A stretch of 64,000 nucleotides of DNA, taken from positions 124,001 to 188,000 of the forward strand of contig JAWPHD010000005.1 in assembly GCA_037043455.1 (NCBI GenBank), written 5' to 3'. Below the pieces are notes generated by a model that saw only the letters and a list, made by a program, of their open reading frames with translations, had not been told where the DNA came from and did no database searches. Of this stretch, positions 19,889 through 30,809 are shown one piece after another (within the stretch, counting starts at the first letter, position 1; each line of letters opens with the position of its first letter). The DNA is from Cyrtodaria siliqua. Its lineage: Eukaryota > Mollusca > Bivalvia > Adapedonta > Hiatellidae. The translations under genes and the position numbers were made by a program.

Positions 19889-21179
19889 CGCACTAAATGT
19901 CGTTAACTTCCTTTTTTTAATATGATACGTAAACCAAACATATTGAGCAGCTGCCTATCCGGAATCATAATGGTCTTATAATGGCCTAGCTATTCCAATA
20001 TCAAGCAATACCAGACTAAATTAGGAAATAGGATGCAGCGTGTTTTACAATGTCTTCGATGACTGATTTCAACTACAGGATTCGAATAACAAATTAAATA
20101 TTTATAACCTAGTTTTGAGACATAAATCAGCTTAATTATACAGAAATCAGACGTTTATGCGGACCAGTGATTTCAATTAACTATTATCATGATTATGGTG
20201 TGTTTTAGTCATGGTAAGAGTAGGAGTGGTCTAACATTTTGTTCTACAATGCTATCATCAATTTTATATATAATTTAATTATGTTGATAAAACAATAAAA
20301 CTCACTTAAAGAAGTTCTGCAAGAAATGTCCTACTAGGCGTAACCATGGTTATTCTACGGCCTTGTGTGTATATACTTGCAGAGAAAATATGTAACAGGT
20401 TCTGTATTAAGATTTAAATCACTCAGGTTTAAACTCCAAAATAACGTGTCTACGAAAAGTAAATAGATAAAACGTGACTGTCGCGAGAAAGAGGTTAACT
20501 GGCCATCAGTTTCAATTATTCGTGAAAATGAAATCGACGGATTGGAAAATGATTGCTTTTATATCATTTTGATATCTTGTTCTTGTGTTTAAGTCTCATA
20601 AGGATTATCCTCGAATCATTCAAAATGATGCCGACGTTTGTATTCGTCTGGTCTTGCTTTTGAATGTATTTGTTATACATTTTTGACAGCAACGTCGCTC
20701 TCATGGGGCGACTTACATTTATATAGCGGAACATTTTGCAGAGAAAATACAAACATGTAGTAAACACAAATCATCAGTCATACGTATAATAATTTCTGTG
20801 TTTCATAGACTCCAATATTAAACAATTAAATGCAGAAAACATAGCATACATCCCTAAGCGAACGCAATCGAAAACAAAACAAAAATAAATAATTTGTGAT
20901 TAAAATGTTCTCTGGAGAGTGATTTTAGTAATACAGTCCAGACTCTATTGTGCCCATCGCGTCAGGGTTGCCTCGACGTGTTAGTTGGCGGAGGGACTTT
21001 AAACCTCAGAACTACACACACACACACGTAATACTAAACATACAGCGATATTTAAGTAAAAGTAGCTATAACAGTCGAACAAAAAATATATCTTCACAGA
21101 ATGAAAACACAAACATGCATTAGGTTTACACGTATTCAGTCCTACTATAAACACACACATACTTATAAATAGTAGGCAG

Positions 21180-22187
21180 CTTAAAGTGATTGTATTGTTT
21201 CTTCATTACTGTTGGTCCATCCATTGTAATGTAAACACATGAGTTTATAATTCATTATATAATGAAGGTCAGTGAAAGCTCACCATTAACTCCACATGTT
21301 TAGGCTGTTGGATTATTCGCAAGCGAGTTGGAATAAACAGAGATTATTTAACTGCTGGGATCGATTATAGAGAAATCCTTCACGAGATGATAGGCGTGTT
21401 GTTCTTTTTACGAACGAGTGTTAGCGTGTGAGTGAAAAAACAACACACGCCTACCATCGAATGAAGGATTTCCATATAATCGATCATAGCAGTTAAATAA
21501 TATATTTATTACATTTTTAACCAGATTATGTTTAATTTTAACGTAAATTATTCGCTTTGTTGAACGTTATCGACGGATGACGTCGACGTCAGCACCACTG
21601 TATTGACGTCATAACTCAGCGTCACAGTAAGTTATTTTTTTTGTTCGGAGTTAGTTATTAATATTTAGCGGTTATATGAATATTCTTTCACTGAGAAATC
21701 CCAGTCGTTCACAGATGAAAATGTAATAAAACTGCCGAACCAATATTTTTTTTAATATTTTTAATTATTTAATCTTGTTACAAACTCACCATTAACTCCA
21801 CATGTTTATACTGTTGGATTATTCGCAAACCATTTAGAATAAAACTGCTGAACCAATATAATTTTTATTTAAATATTTAATAGTGTTACCTAACTTGTCT
21901 TATATGATTATTGGTAGGCTTTTATGATAAGCAGTTACGCAGGTATTTATCTTGTCATTTAACAGTGTTTTTTATGGATTATACTTAAAGCTGTACAGTC
22001 CATATTTTAACTGGTAACAACTCATGAATATAACTGAGTCACGTGTGAAGTAGTTTCAAATCGACGAACACCCCAAAAGTGGTTATATAAGCAGAAATTG
22101 TTGCGTAAAATTTCACATCTTTATTTAGTCTCCGTACAGGTAACATCGATAAATATACGGCTCCAGAATATATGTAATAACAAAATA
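21180..22187. repeat. Copy-A-specific block with hairpin element and CRE-like site
   Basis: Holds the hairpin at 21,344-21,500 and a short direct duplication: 'caccattaactccacatgtt' at 21,282 and 21,787, each followed by a similar 'gttggattattcgcaa'. It also has a palindromic CRE-type octamer TGACGTCA at 21,604-21,611 within a run of gacgtc motifs. No coding sequence. Confidence 0.6.
21344..21500. mobile_element. Foldback/MITE hairpin H1, copy 1
   Basis: Two ~68-bp arms are inverted copies: 'ttatttaactgctgggatcg' ... 'gaaatccttca' ... 'ggcgtgttgtt' on the left and the reverse complement on the right, ending '..cagttaaataa'. The ~15-bp loop includes 'acgaacgagtgttagc'. A related hairpin lies at 29,518-29,592 in the opposite surrounding orientation. 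Confidence 0.8.
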
Positions 22188-22265
22188 GTTGCCCGGAACG
22201 GGATTTGAACCACAGCTTGCACTTGTAAGTTTTGAAAGTCGTACGCTAAACCACTAGACTACTGC
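22188..22265 (-). repeat. tRNA-like sequence (probably SINE or pseudo-tRNA)
   Basis: Read on the minus strand, a box A match 'tagtctagtgg' is followed 40 nt later by a box B match 'ggttcaaatcc'. The T stem and acceptor stem do not pair properly, so this is not a functional tRNA. It is probably a SINE head or decayed tRNA. Confidence 0.45.
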
Positions 22266-22499
22266 TTTTTATTGGTATGTTGTAGCATTTTTAACACTAA
22301 ATAGGCATTACGTAATAACAAGCGCGCGCACACAAACTCATCAAGCGTTAAATAACAAGTCGAGATTTAGTTGTTTTGAGGCGAAGTATAAGTTTCATAT
22401 TGATAACATACAGTATTACACCAGTCAATGTTAATTTACACGTGAGTTGCGATCAGATATGTTGTTATTTTGCCTCATAATAAATAATAGTTAGTATAT

Positions 22500-22592
22500 T
22501 ATTTTCTCAAGTAGCGTTGTAGTTGGGTGGATAGAGCACCGGATTTGAAATCAGAAGGTCGTGTTTTCGAGCCCCGAAAGAGGCTAATTTTT
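22500..22592 (+). repeat. tRNA-like sequence with Pol III-type T run
   Basis: 'gggtggatagagcaccgg' (box A region), a TGA-anticodon-like loop ('ggatttgaaatcag') and 'ttttcgagcccc' (box B-like), followed by a T-rich run. Stems pair imperfectly, so a tRNA-derived repeat is more likely than a gene. Confidence 0.45.
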
Positions 22593-23294
22593 TTATTTCA
22601 GTAAAAAATACTGTTACCTGTGTTTAGATACGATGTGCACTGGTCGATGTATATACAGTAAATGATTTCCTGCGCTATAACATGAGCTGGTGAACATGAA
22701 GTTACAAATAAAGACACGCCTACAAAGAAGAAATCGACTGTTCCACTCCTATTCAATCTGTATTAATCTGTATCTTAATAAATTCCAATTGATTTTACTG
22801 GTCTCTTTATTGTTTGGCATCTGACAGTATTATTACAGAATATTTATGAGAAAATCCCTTTGTGCGATGTAACTGAAGAAACCCGGAAATTCACGTGCAT
22901 TTCATAACAGCAATGTCGAATGCCCTAAATCCAGATATTCACATATATAATGTTAAATTTTGACTCATTATATTGATTATATCATATTTCGTCCTACATG
23001 CCTCCAATTCTAACTTTCAAAATAATTTGTTTCGTGGTGCTGTTCATTTACAGTGAGTGTATATCCGTTTTGGCTCATCAAAATTGATGCTTTTCATTTG
23101 TTATGACAACAATTATTACGTATCACAGGAATTAAAATTGACAACGAATCACAGTGGACAAAGAGTATTGTTAATTCCATTACATTTGCTAGGAAAAACG
23201 TACATTGTTATCTTGTAACAATAACACAGATTATTTTACTCAAGACAGTTTAAACAATTACACTATGTTACAATATACAATACCTGTACGAAAG
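22593..23294. other. Non-coding stretch, nothing recognised
   Basis: AT-rich, absent from duplication copy B. No gene seen. Confidence 0.4.
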
Positions 23295-23545
23295 TTAAAC
23301 AAGCAAGGTTTTACGCAAGCGTAACATAGCTGCCGAGAGAAAATAGCATTATGTCTGGTAGGAACTGGGAACAAAGTTTGACATAATAACATATCAAATC
23401 ACTGTGTTTAAAGAATATTAAAATAAAAAAATAAATACATTTTGTCACGAAGACGTAAACATGCCACGACCATTTTTTTCTTACCGGACGCTTTCTTCCC
23501 AATTTTACCATCAGTTCGTACCAAACATTTTGAATCAGTGTGGAC
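23295..23545. repeat. Segment inverted relative to duplication copy B
   Basis: Reverse complement of 32,140-32,368: 'gcaaggttttacgcaagcg' here reads 'cgcttgcgtaaaaccttgc' there, and 'acgaagacgtaaacatgcca' is inverted too. Flanking anchors are collinear, so a ~220-bp inversion occurred in one copy. Confidence 0.85.
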
Positions 23546-24240
23546 GACCTCGCTTCTTTCTGGTCAAATCATTGACATGCGTTACATATTGATTACATGA
23601 TTTTATTCAGTTATTTACCTTTGTAGCACGACATGCTATAATTACACATCAGCATAGACATACAATTGTTCACATGTGAGGGATGCGTGTGCGTTAGCGT
23701 GTGCATCACAACGCAAATGAACTGTTCACTGCTACCATGTATACTTATTATATTGCGTTATCAAAGCGAAAAACTGAAAGAAACTGTTCATTGCTACCTT
23801 ACCATGTGCATTTATGAAAACCATATAAGAGTGGCTGTCGTTCTGGCAGCGAATAAAAATGTGGTATTTTGCGCATAGATTTATGGCTGATATTCCGACT
23901 TTTTGAATGTTCGAAGAATTGGAACACTTCATCAACCATGACTCATTCATAATCAGAGTTATTTCTAGCCTAAGTATAGCATCTATAGCTTTTAGAAATT
24001 GTTACGAACATTTACCGAACGAGAGACCTCACGCTATCTCCTGAAACATTTGCAAAAGCAAAAATCCATTTCTTTATGAACAACCTAAGGCTGCAGTGAC
24101 AGCAGGAGACACATTGTCCAGTTTTCTTAATAGCTTCATAGTGATGGTTTTACATTAGATACCAACACTGACCTGACAGCACATTGACATATAGAATGTC
24201 TGGTCACGAAGATAAGTACAGGATACGCTTGCTTTATATA

Positions 24241-25678
24241 TACTGAAAGAAAAAGAAACGCATAACATTCTTTGACTATACATTTTACTTACATGGTATA
24301 AAAGTATTCCATTATGTAATATAATCATCCAACAATCTAACATCCAAGATTCATTTGATAATCACAACTCGTTATTTTACGAGAAACGTTCAAAGAACAC
24401 CACAGTCGTTAAACTCGAGTTTAAGTTAGTAACGAGTGTGACCACCCCTGGCTGCAAGCCCAGCTCTCACTCGTGATGGCATAGATTGAATAAGTTTATT
24501 GATACCAGCCATAGGAATATTGTCCCATTTTTCTAACAGTGCATTTCGAAGTTCATGAAGCTTTCCTGGGACGTTAACGCGACGTCGAATACAGCGATCC
24601 AATTCGTCCTACAAATGCTGTATAGTTGAGAAATCCATTATGTTTACGTGGTGTTCACCCAGATGTGCTCTGCAAACTCTCGCAACATGGGGTCTGGCGT
24701 TTACTTGTTGAAATGTAAAGCCATTCTCAAGCACTGAAGGAACGACGTGAGGCTGGAGAACGTCGTCTCGGTACTTAATGACTGTCAGGTTTCCATCAAT
24801 GACCACCAGAGGTGACTTGAAGTTGTATGCGATACTAGCCCATAGCATGATCTTTCACGCAGGAGTCAATGTAACGTTCGCCACGTCGCCTATATACACG
24901 TGTACGGCCGTCTGCTCGAAACGTGAATTGAGACTCGTCAGAAAACAATATGCGACGCCACTGCTGTCTCGGAAATACAAATGGGCCGTGACGCTGGAGC
25001 CAGTTGATACGTACATTCCTTCTTCGTGGTGTGAGAGGCATTCCGACGTAAGGACGATACGGTTGAATGCCATCCTCGCGCAGTCGATTCCTGATTGTTT
25101 TGGGATGGACTATGTTGTTGTGTGTCCTTTGCATATGGGTGGCCGTCTCCACTGCAGTTTGGGACCGATTTCGTAGATGAATAAGACGTATGTGGAGGTC
25201 CTGTTTGGGCGTCGTTACGCGTGAACGGCCGCGACGAGGCCGATCCGCAATCACGCAACCGTGCCCAGAGACGACTAATGTGGTTTGGTTGACGTGTAGA
25301 CGCCTTCCAACCTCTGCCTGCGAGACACCTTGAAGCAATACCGTCACTGCACGTTCACGATCATTTTGACGAAGCCGTGGCATCGTCATAACACGTTTTT
25401 GTTTAATCAAAATAGTTCATACATGTAAAAGGATTGTAAAGAAATGATTTGAGCCATGTGTCATATTGATATCTAGCATGTGGATTATCGTGCACGTGGA
25501 AGTTGTCTTTTTACGCTTTGCGTGGTACGACGGAACTCATCGGTGTTGAAAATGAAAAATGCATTATTTAATCGGGCAGCTACTCGATAGGCAAAACAAA
25601 AATAATTATAATTTTAACATGGGTTGTTTTTAAAAAAATCGGAATAAAACACCTATACGTTTCTGTATCATTTCAGTA
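24241..25678 (-). mobile_element. Tc1-like DNA transposon, inactive
   Basis: A ~1.44-kb element. The left end 'tactgaaagaaaaagaaacg' (24,241) and the right end (reverse complement of about 25,655-25,678, reading 'tactgaaatgatacagaaac') are imperfect ~28-bp TIRs, flanked by TA on both sides as expected for Tc1/mariner. It carries one broken minus-strand transposase. Copy B of the duplication has an uninterrupted site at about 32,958. Confidence 0.9.
24420..25410 (-). pseudogene. Tc1 transposase (broken)
   Basis: Minus strand. The N-terminal frame (25,410-24,838) has a helix-turn-helix region (GVSQAEVGRRLHVNQTT), a basic linker RPRRGRSRVTT, and the first catalytic Asp in RILFSDESQFTF. After a frameshift around 24,840 the second frame reads MLWASIAYNFKSPLV and FQQVNARPHVARVC, where the expected second catalytic Asp (QDNARPH) is Val. 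It then reads IQHL-stop-DELDRCIRRR, in which the Trp of the third-acid region is a TAG and the SPDL-type stretch is shortened. The chain would end near 24,428. The family mobilises by DDD cut-and-paste at TA; this copy cannot. Confidence 0.9.
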
Positions 25679-25689
25679 TATATACTTAA

Positions 25690-26429
25690 CAAACAAGTTT
25701 AGTAGGACACTCTAGGGGACATAGATTGAACTTATGAATATTGATATATTTGCTTGAAGATATTAGAAATGCCAGGTAAGGATGTGTTTTTGTTTATTAT
25801 TGTCTCAGTGAAGTATCTGAATTATCTCCCATATACTAAAAACAACTTATTTGGTTATACAAAGGTATTGCTCTGAACAAATTTAATGTCTGGCATTGAA
25901 AAAAATTATACATTTTGTCATCTTTTAAAATTCGTTGAAATGTGTCCACAAACAAGTTTTCTTCTCATCCTAACATTTTCAAATTTCGCAATTTTAAAAT
26001 TATCCTCCTTTTCATGGAAATGAGAACGATTTTCGATAACCTATAAAAGTATGTTCCCATAACATTTGCTTTACCTTTTTCACCGATTTTGTTTAAAAAT
26101 GACTTCGTAGCAATATTATTGGTCATATTTATGTCACTGTTTCATTGATCCCGAACATACACGGCTTTGTATCTCATCTCGTCTATTGAAGTGACATGCA
26201 TTTTATGTGATTAATTTATTTTGCTCAGAATATTATAAAACAAACACACAACCGGATCAAAATCATGTATATTTTACAAAATCTCATTATTTATGTCACC
26301 TTTCCTCATGCCCCCTTCTTCGATGCGCCTCTTCGAAGAAGTGGTGGTTGTTTATATTGCTGTGCAAATGTCGGTCGGTCGGTCAGTTGTCGGTCGGTCA
26401 ATCGGTTGGTCTGTTGGTCCATCCCGAAA
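25690..26429. other. Duplicated non-coding block (pairs with 32,970-33,690)
   Basis: No coding frame. Similar to copy B over its whole length ('aagtttagtaggacactcta', 'gattttcgataacctataaa'), so it is useful for dating the duplication. Confidence 0.6.
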
Positions 26430-27040
26430 ATTTGTCTTCGCGATATCTCAAGAATAGCTGGTGCTACAAAACTTCGCAGGAATGTTTGTGTGATGGTCTA
26501 GTTGTGCACCTTCTCTTTTGGGAAGATTCGCTTAAGAAATGTTGTTGCCATGGTAATAAAATTTGTAAAAAATCCCTAAAATTTGCTTGTCTTTGCGATA
26601 ACTCAAGAACAGCTGTCACTACAAACTCGAAACTTGGCAGGACTTTTTGTTTTAGGATGTAGTTGTTCACCTCCACTGTTGGGTAGATTAGCATAAGCAA
26701 TGTAGTTGCCATGGTAACAAAACTTGTAAAAAAATCATTAAAAGGTGCTTGTCTTCGCGATAACTGAAGAACAACTGGAACTAAAAACCCGAAACTTGGC
26801 AGGAATGTTTGTGTTATGGTGTAGTTTGTTCACCTCCCCCTTTGGATAGATTCGCAAAATAAATGAGCTTGCCATGTAAAAAAACCACTAAATATTGCTT
26901 GTCTTCGCGACAACTAAAGAACAGTTGGCACTAAAATCCCGAAACTTGGCAGGAATGTTTGTGTCATAGTCGAGTTGTGCACCTCCCCTTTTGGGTAGAT
27001 TCGAATAATAAATATGGTAACAAAATTGTAAAAAAGCAGT
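26430..27040 (+). repeat. ~160-bp satellite S2, copy A block (~4 units)
   Basis: Units of about 155-165 bp containing 'tgtcttcgcgataactcaag', 'actacaaactcgaaacttgg', 'ggtagattcgcataag' and a 'gttgccatggtaac' palindrome. It terminates duplication copy A. The last units are decayed. Confidence 0.85.
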
Positions 27041-27332
27041 AATAGGTTCATACATTAAATGTATTGTCTACTGGTGCGTTAGCTGTTTGGTTTAGTATAT
27101 ATGTATATATATATAAATATTTTATCCCTACATGCATGGAATAAAAGACACACAGGACCTTAAACGAGATCCCATATCATATAAGATCAAGGAAACGAGT
27201 TATTTTAATTGTAATACCCTTTCGCTCGGTCAAACATTCAAATAATTCATATCGAATTTTAAAAATCATGTAAGCCAAGGGGTCGATTTTAAGATACATT
27301 TCATCATATGACAGTTCAGTCAAATGTGTAAA
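27041..27332. other. Unclassified spacer
   Basis: Contains a short (TA)n run at about 27,095-27,120; nothing else recognised. Confidence 0.4.
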
Positions 27333-28687
27333 ACAAGAGGCCCAAGAGGGCCTTTGGACGCTCTACTGGCTAAAGATAAAATTTATATATTGGCGGCCAT
27401 AACTCTTTCAAAAAGCATTCAACCGGAACATGGCGATGACATAGGCGACTAGGCTTGGTACTGTTCATCCCTGCCACGTTTCGTTGAAATCCAGCCAGAA
27501 GTTCAGGAGAAATAGTATGTACAAAGTTAGTGTATTAACACCTTTAAGGGGTCATAACCCTGCCAAAATTTAATCAATCAGAACACGGCATTGAAATGTG
27601 CAACTAGGCTTGGTACTGATCGTCCCAACCAGATTCGTTTAAATTCGTCAAGGAGTTCAGAAGAGACTAATCTGGACAAAGTTTGTATATTAAAACATTT
27701 AAAGGGTCATAACTCTGCCAAAAAGCATTCAACCGGAATATGACAATGACATGCACAACTAGGCTTGATACTTATCATCATTGTCAAGTTTCGTTGAAAT
27801 CCAGCCAGGGCTTCAGGAGAAAAATGTTTGTGTATCAAAAACCTGCAAAAGGCCATAAATTCGCCAACTATATGTAAACCGGAACGCGACGAAGACTATG
27901 CATAATTAGGCTTGTGATGATCATCCCTGCAAAGTTTCATTGAAATCTGGCGAGTAGTTCAGGAGAACTAGTCAGGACAAATGTCGTGTATTAAAAGCTT
28001 AAAAGGGCCATAACTCCGCCAAAATCAATCGACGATATGATACTACCAGGTTTGGTTCTGATCATCCCTGCAAAGTTTCACTAAAATCCTGCCAAATGAA
28101 GCCCTTCCGTCTTAATGAGACAAAAATATAGCATATTTCAGAAAATCTAGGGCCATAATTCCGGTGCATATGGTCCAATCTAGCTAGTTTTCGAACCTAT
28201 CCGAGCTGTCATTAATATTAACAATTTGGTAAAGTTTGGTAAAGATCGCATGAACATTGAAGGCCCTATCGTTTTAACATGCTTAACGAGGCAAAATATA
28301 GAATTTGTAACAACGTCAAGGGCCATAACTCCGTTATTACTTGTTAGCTCTGGCTGTTTTTCGAATTTTTAAGAGCTTTCTTTAATATATACAATCTGGT
28401 AAAGTTTGGTAAAGATCGCATGAAACATGAAGGCCCTATCGTCTTAACAAAGCATAATACAGCATTTTTAACAATATCAAGGGCCATAACCCCGCTGTTA
28501 CTGGTCCGATCTGGCTGGTTTTCGAACTTCTCCGAGCTGTTATTGATATAAACGAACTGGTAAAGTTCGGATGCAAATTGAAGATCCTATCGTCTTAACG
28601 ATACAAAAGTTAACGACGGACGATGGACGGACAACGGACAACTCGCCATACCATAAGCTCTGCTGGCCTTTGGCCAGTAGAGCTAAA
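27333..28687. repeat. 'gggccataactc' dispersed repeat, near-complete copy
   Basis: It begins 'caagaggcccaagagggcct' ... 'ggacgctctactggctaaa' and ends 'ctctgctggcctttggcc' ... 'agtagagctaaa'; the ends are partly inverted copies ('ctctactggc'/'gccagtagag'). Internally the phrases '(a)gggccataactc', 'agtttcgttgaaatccagcc', 'ggcttggtactgatcatccc' and 'gaaggccctatcgtcttaac' recur six to eight times at 130-160 bp spacing. The overall look is a non-autonomous element with internal tandem structure. No ORF. Confidence 0.7.
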
Positions 28688-28734
28688 AATAAGTAAAATG
28701 GGCATAACATTGTCACGGCATCAGGCTACATATA

Positions 28735-29216
28735 AGTACTTCGATACATACTGAAAATGAGATCCCTTGGAAAAATGAGATATAGGTCCTATAGAAACCA
28801 CAGCGTTCAAACGCATCGTAGGTCCGCAATGTACTCCAAACAAGGAGCAATATTTAATTAATTAACAAATGAAAAAGAAAAAATACAACAGAAAGGGTGG
28901 TGAAGACAGGGTGACCGACTTGGAACGGTCAGTAGACAATAAGGCCTACAGGTTAGCTTGAATCGATTTTATGTGTACACAATCCTTGCTATTATCCTAT
29001 ATTGACAAGACAGTGTAAACAAAACTACATCACATCAAAAGGAATTCTCTAACAACAAACTCCACATCCAGAGAAACTAACAAAAGAAACACTAAGACGT
29101 TGCTGTAAAGCTATATAAAATACAAAAAAAGAAACATTTGAGGATGTATCCAGAATTATATTAACAAACACCACAGTTGCAGCCAAAGAGAAAACCAATC
29201 TAGTGTACGACCAGAG
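28735..29216 (-). mobile_element. Naiad 3' end (subfamily B), minus strand
   Basis: Reverse complement of the copy 2 3' UTR ('gacaagacagtgtaaacaaa', 'ctccacatccagagaaacta', 'tgcagccaaagagaaaacca') plus ~250 bp of further 3' sequence not kept in copy 2. The 5'-truncated side abuts a (CA)n microsatellite. The minus-strand open frame at 29,049-29,279 comes from this UTR and the CA run. Confidence 0.8.
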
Positions 29217-29220
29217 AAAG

Positions 29221-29246
29221 GTCACGCAAACACACACGCACGCACG

Positions 29247-29281
<35 letters not shown>
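29221..29281. repeat. (CA)n/(GCAC)n microsatellite
   Basis: About 60 bp of 'cacacgcacgcacgcac' grading into pure CA repeats, directly adjoining the truncated Naiad end. Confidence 0.95.
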
Positions 29282-29282
<1 letters not shown>

Positions 29283-29389
29283 AGAGCAATGTAGCGGACT
29301 TGGTTTTATTGAGTATTTTCATGAGAGGTATTGTAATATGCAACACCTCTCATGCCCACTAGAAACTAGCTCCGAACGCAAAAATAACT

Positions 29390-29592
29390 AACTGTGACGT
29401 TAAATTATGACGTCAATGATGTCGACTTTATCCGCCTATAACGTTCAATAAAGGGAATGATTTAGGTTAAAATTATACATAAACCCATTTAAAAATGTAA
29501 TAAATAGATTATTTAACTGCTGGGTTCGATATTGGGAAATCCTTCCATGTCGTGAAGGATTTCCCTATAATCGATCCCAGCAATTTAATAAT
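29390..29592. mobile_element. Foldback/MITE hairpin H1, copy 2, with CRE octamer
   Basis: 29,518-29,592 is a compact hairpin ('attatttaactgctggg' ... 'ggaaatcctt' / 'aaggatttcc' ... 'cccagcaatttaataat'). The preceding ~125 bp ('ccgaacgcaaaaataact', TGACGTCA at 29,408-29,415, 'aacgttcaataaa') is the reverse complement of 21,500-21,660. It is therefore a second copy of the same element in opposite orientation, with an internally deleted hairpin. Confidence 0.75.
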
Positions 29593-30168
29593 CTTTATGT
29601 TTATTGTTCTGTGAATGCTATATTTTTTCTTCCACTTTTATATTTACTTTTGTTAGGAATTATACAATAACTTCAAACGCACAATGACTAAATATATGTG
29701 TGTAAATTTGCCAGCACCGGAAGCCTAATACCACAGTTTATTTCTCGTAAGGCGTTAATCTAGTCACTTAGCATTTATCCCAATTTAAATCACAATAAAT
29801 ATTGCCGGGCCTCATCATTTTTTCCAGATATATTTTCTCATGCAAACAAAGTAAGTCTTTATAACAGGTTATAACTAGAAGGTGAAGTGTTTAAAGGGAT
29901 ACATGGATACATGGCAATCTTGATTTTTTGAAAACTCGCGGCGTCCCGTTTTTCCTTCATAATTTGCATTTTTAAAATCACTAATATTAATTATTGGAAT
30001 GTTTAAAAGGAAAGTGTTAACGTTAATTGTTAACTTTTTTTTTTTTATAATAAATCAATACTATCATGACTATAATACCATATATGATAGAATAATAAAG
30101 AACGAACGGAAAAAACAACAACACAGCTATATTTATTTACATGCAAGCAGGTTTCAAGTCAATATGAA
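29593..30168. other. Non-coding stretch, nothing recognised
   Basis: AT-rich sequence; poly-T at about 30,035. No supported feature. Confidence 0.45.
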
Positions 30169-30205
30169 CGTGGATATTAAATAGAGACGCTTATTGTAAC
30201 GCCTG

Positions 30206-30668
30206 ATAAAAACTTCAAGATTGCCGTATGTCGCTGACCGTTCCAAGGTGGTAGCCTACTTCAAGATTGCCGTATGTCGCTGACCGTTCCAAGGTGGTAG
30301 CCTACTTCAAGATTGCCGTATGTCGCCGAACGTTCCAAGCTGGTAGCTATTTCAAGATTGCCGTATGTCGCTGACCGTTCCAAGGTGGTAGCCAACTTCA
30401 AGATTGTCGTATTTCGCTGACCGTTCCAAGGTGATAGCCTACTTCAAGATTGCCGTATGTCGCTGACCGTTCCAAGGTGGTAGCCTAATTCAAGATTGCC
30501 GTATGTCGCTGACCGTTCCAAGGTGGTAGCCTACTTCAAGATTGCCGTATGTCGCTGACCGTTCCAAGGTGGTAGCCTACTTCAAGTTTGCCGTATGTCG
30601 CTGACCGTTCCAAGGTGGTAGCCAACTTCAAGATTTCCGTATGTCGCTGACCGTTCCAAGGTGGTAGC
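30206..30668 (+). repeat. 46-bp tandem array, 10 units
   Basis: 'gctgaccgttccaag' recurs at 30,233, 30,279, 30,325, 30,370, 30,416, 30,462, 30,508, 30,554, 30,600 and 30,646. Each unit joins ~22 bp of local DNA ('cttcaagattgccgtatgtc') to ~24 bp of Naiad 3' UTR ('gctgaccgttccaaggtgg'). Copy A shows a related 'attgccgcgtgtc' at this place without the Naiad part. Confidence 0.9.
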
Positions 30669-30806
30669 CCTATTGTCACCCCTTTTGTGTTTATGATGTC
30701 TTATCTTGTCTTTTATTCATCTGTAAAGTTGTTCTTTGTTTCTGTGTGTGTTTATGGATGACTATCTTCCTTGAATGCTACTTTTCCTGTTCGATTTTTG
30801 TATCTA
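30646..30806 (+). mobile_element. Naiad 3' UTR fragment (subfamily A)
   Basis: The last 46-bp unit runs on into 'cttttgtgtttatgatgtc', 'gttgttctttgtttctgtg' and 'cttttcctgttcgattttt', ending at the common Naiad 3' terminus. Local sequence 'ttggaggaatgtctttc' then resumes as in copy A. Confidence 0.85.
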
Positions 30807-30809
30807 GTT

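Larger units (their letters stand above)
19520..27040 (+). repeat. Segmental duplication, copy A
   Basis: Collinear at high similarity with 30,169-36,060 (copy B). Anchors include 'gtggatattaaatagaga' (19,521 and 30,170), 'gaggttaactggccatcag' (20,490 and 31,468), 'catgcattaggtttacacg' (21,115 and 32,012), 'gatgcgtgtgcgttagcgtg' (23,683 and 32,428), the exon-like 'gagagacctcacg' (24,021 and 32,769), and the terminal ~160-bp satellite. Copy A has extra sequence at 21,180-23,290 (hairpin MITE, tRNA-like pieces), MITE M1 copy 2 and the Tc1 element. The shared short frame near 23,666-23,878 and 32,436-32,627 translates similarly in both copies but shows no motif. Confidence 0.85.

Noticed and set aside
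22188..22592. Two functional tRNA genes
   Set aside because: Box A and B motifs are present, but T and acceptor stems do not pair; more likely tRNA-derived repeats.
23666..23878. Conserved small protein shared by both duplicates (23,666 and 32,436)
   Set aside because: Similarity is explained by the duplication; frame and start differ between copies and there is no motif or excess conservation.
24778..25176. 132-codon plus-strand ORF
   Set aside because: Antisense shadow of the Tc1 transposase.
30206..30668. CRISPR-like regular repeats (46 bp; also the 32-bp array)
   Set aside because: Repeats are contiguous without unique spacers, and the context is plainly eukaryotic.
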